Source of the DNA: Clostridia bacterium
GTDB taxonomy: Bacteria; Bacillota; Clostridia; Christensenellales; CAG-138
Direction of reading: 5' to 3'
Assembly: GCA_016296415.1 (NCBI GenBank)
Contig: JAEDJH010000065.1
Coordinates: forward strand, 1-6,836
DNA: 6,836 bases
Below are positions 6,053-6,836 of the stretch, piece by piece (position 1 is the stretch's first letter; the number at the start of each line of letters is the position of its first letter). Below the pieces are notes generated by a model. That model was not told where the DNA came from. It worked only from the letters and a program-made list of their open reading frames with translations, and ran no database searches. Made by a program: the position numbers and the translations under genes.

Positions 6053-6107
6053 ACGCATATACCGAACAAAAAGGCAGAGAGCTTGAATCTCTGCCTTCTT
6101 TATGCGT
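6053..6107. terminator. Nested inverted repeat, bidirectional terminator
   Basis: The inner perfect 10-bp stem is AAGGCAGAGA (6071-6080) with TCTCTGCCTT (6088-6097) around a 7-nt loop. Rightward it is followed by TTCTTTAT. Leftward it is followed by a run of five T (complement of 6068-6072 partly overlapping the stem foot). An outer 7-bp stem pairs ACGCATA (6053-6059) with TATGCGT (6101-6107). It lies between the converging anti-sigma gene (stop at 6031) and upp (stop at 6129), so one structure can end transcription from both sides. Confidence 0.85.
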
Positions 6108-6128
6108 TTACGGGAGCGCCTTTTTTCT

Positions 6129-6758
6129 TTACTTCGTGCCGAAAAGTCTGTCGCCGGCATCGCCGAGACCGGGTACGATGTAGCCGTGGTCGTTGAGCCT
6201 TTCGTCCACGCAGGCGATGAAAATGTCAACGTCGTCGTGTGCGGACTGCACCTTTTCTATACCCTCGGGTGCGCCGATGATGCAGACCAGCTTTATGCCC
6301 TTGCAGCCGTTGCGCTTGAGGGCGTTTATGGCGGCAACCGCCGAGCCGCCCGTGGCAAGCATCGGATCGACGACTATCATTTCACGCTCGCTTGCATCGG
6401 TGGGCAGCTTGCAGTAATAGTCAACGGGCTCGAGCGTTTCGGGATCCCTGTAAAGTCCGATATGCCCTATTTTTGCGGCGGGGATCAGGCTCATTATGCC
6501 GTCAACCATGCCGAGACCGGCACGGAGTATCGGCACAACGCCTACCTTTTTGCCGCCGAGCTGCTTTGCGTGGGCGACCGCCACGGGCGTTTCTATATCC
6601 ACGTCCTCCAGCGGCAGATCCCTTGTCACCTCATAGCCTAAGAGTATGGCAAGCTCATGCACAAGCTCACGAAACTCCTTAGTGCCGGTTTTTTTGTTGC
6701 GGAGAATGCTCAGCTTGTGCTGAACCAGCGGATGATTGATTACGGTCAGGTTGCCCAT
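6129..6758 (-). CDS. upp: Uracil phosphoribosyltransferase
   Basis: A pyrimidine salvage enzyme that joins uracil and PRPP to give UMP and pyrophosphate in the cytoplasm. The product is 209 residues, the standard bacterial length. It opens with VINHPLVQHKLSILRNKKTGTKEFR (family-typical, residues 6-30; N-terminal part shown as VINHPLVQHKLS). VPILRAGLGM (75-84) is a conserved active-site segment. The PRPP-binding loop is MIVVDPMLATGGSA (127-140). The uracil-binding C-terminal segment is GYIVPGLGDAGDRLFGT (192-208). ATG at 6756-6758 is preceded by AAAGGAG 8 nt upstream. It starts 39 nt after the stop of the preceding partial gene and is probably co-transcribed with it. No uracil-responsive attenuator is visible in that short gap. 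It ends against the bidirectional terminator. Confidence 0.97.
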   Translation of the reverse strand: MGNLTVINHPLVQHKLSILRNKKTGTKEFRELVHELAILLGYEVTRDLPLEDVDIETPVAVAHAKQLGGKKVGVVPILRAGLGMVDGIMSLIPAAKIGHIGLYRDPETLEPVDYYCKLPTDASEREMIVVDPMLATGGSAVAAINALKRNGCKGIKLVCIIGAPEGIEKVQSAHDDVDIFIACVDERLNDHGYIVPGLGDAGDRLFGTK

Positions 6759-6797
6759 TTTTTGTTCTCCTTTGTGTTTTTTGTATGCCCGCCCGTA

Positions 6798-6836
6798 TCA
6801 GCGGCGGTTTTCATATTCGCTTATTTTGGCTATGCC
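6798..6836 (-). CDS. C-terminal end of upstream gene, probably ribose-5-phosphate isomerase B
   Basis: Only the last 12 codons and TGA (6798-6800) lie in the window, reading GIAKISEYENRR. RpiB proteins commonly end with a helix of the pattern RxxRVxKIxxxE, which this tail resembles. An rpiB gene directly upstream of upp is a common order in Clostridia. The fragment is too short to prove the family; it rests on that resemblance and on synteny. The 39-nt gap to upp indicates one transcription unit. Confidence 0.45.
   Translation of the reverse strand, partial: GIAKISEYENRR

Noticed and set aside
6102..6641. 179-codon + strand frame opposite upp
   Set aside because: Antisense to the conserved upp gene and beginning inside the terminator.
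6781..6812. GC-rich inverted repeat (CCGCC/GGCGG) at the end of the partial gene upstream of upp
   Set aside because: The stem is only about 5 bp, overlaps the stop codon of the partial gene and is not followed by a T-run on the leftward strand, so I do not call it a terminator or attenuator.
1..6836. CRISPR array, tRNA/rRNA genes, insertion sequences or phage genes
   Set aside because: No regularly spaced direct repeats, tRNA-like cloverleaf, transposase motif or phage-type gene was seen; the only repeats are the in-frame PepSY copies.

Overview
The window looks like a low- to mid-GC Firmicute of the class Clostridia, plausibly a gut Oscillospirales/Ruminococcaceae-type genome. The reasons are the dusB-greA-lysS order, the (probable) rpiB-upp pair, AGGAGG-type ribosome binding sites, near-consensus sigma-A promoters, and an RsgI-like anti-sigma factor. 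The genus cannot be fixed from the sequence alone.

Layout: (1) Positions 1-3660 hold a leftward block. Read in its own direction it is a small single-pass membrane protein of unknown function, dusB (tRNA-dihydrouridine synthase), greA (transcript cleavage factor) and lysS (lysyl-tRNA synthetase, cut by the window edge a few codons before its end). The membrane protein and dusB overlap by 4 nt. A consensus promoter sits between dusB and greA, so greA-lysS can be transcribed both with dusB and on its own. (2) Positions 3661-3858 are a divergent intergenic region with a candidate promoter on each strand. (3) Positions 3859-6031 hold a rightward two-gene signalling module: an ECF-type sigma factor followed after 1 nt by a 531-residue membrane-spanning anti-sigma factor. 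The anti-sigma factor has a short zinc-motif-free cytoplasmic tail, one membrane helix, an RsgI-type middle domain with an Asn-Pro motif (the autocleavage site in studied RsgI proteins), and three tandem PepSY domains outside the cell. (4) Positions 6053-6107 hold a nested inverted repeat that can serve as a bidirectional terminator between convergent units. (5) Positions 6129-6836 hold leftward upp (uracil phosphoribosyltransferase) and the last 12 codons of an upstream gene that is probably rpiB.

The housekeeping genes serve translation, transcription fidelity and pyrimidine salvage. The unusual part is the sigma/anti-sigma pair. It appears to be a cell-surface sensing system in which an ECF sigma factor, rather than SigI, is paired with an RsgI-like transmembrane regulator whose sensor is a PepSY array. 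The signal and target genes cannot be read from this window.
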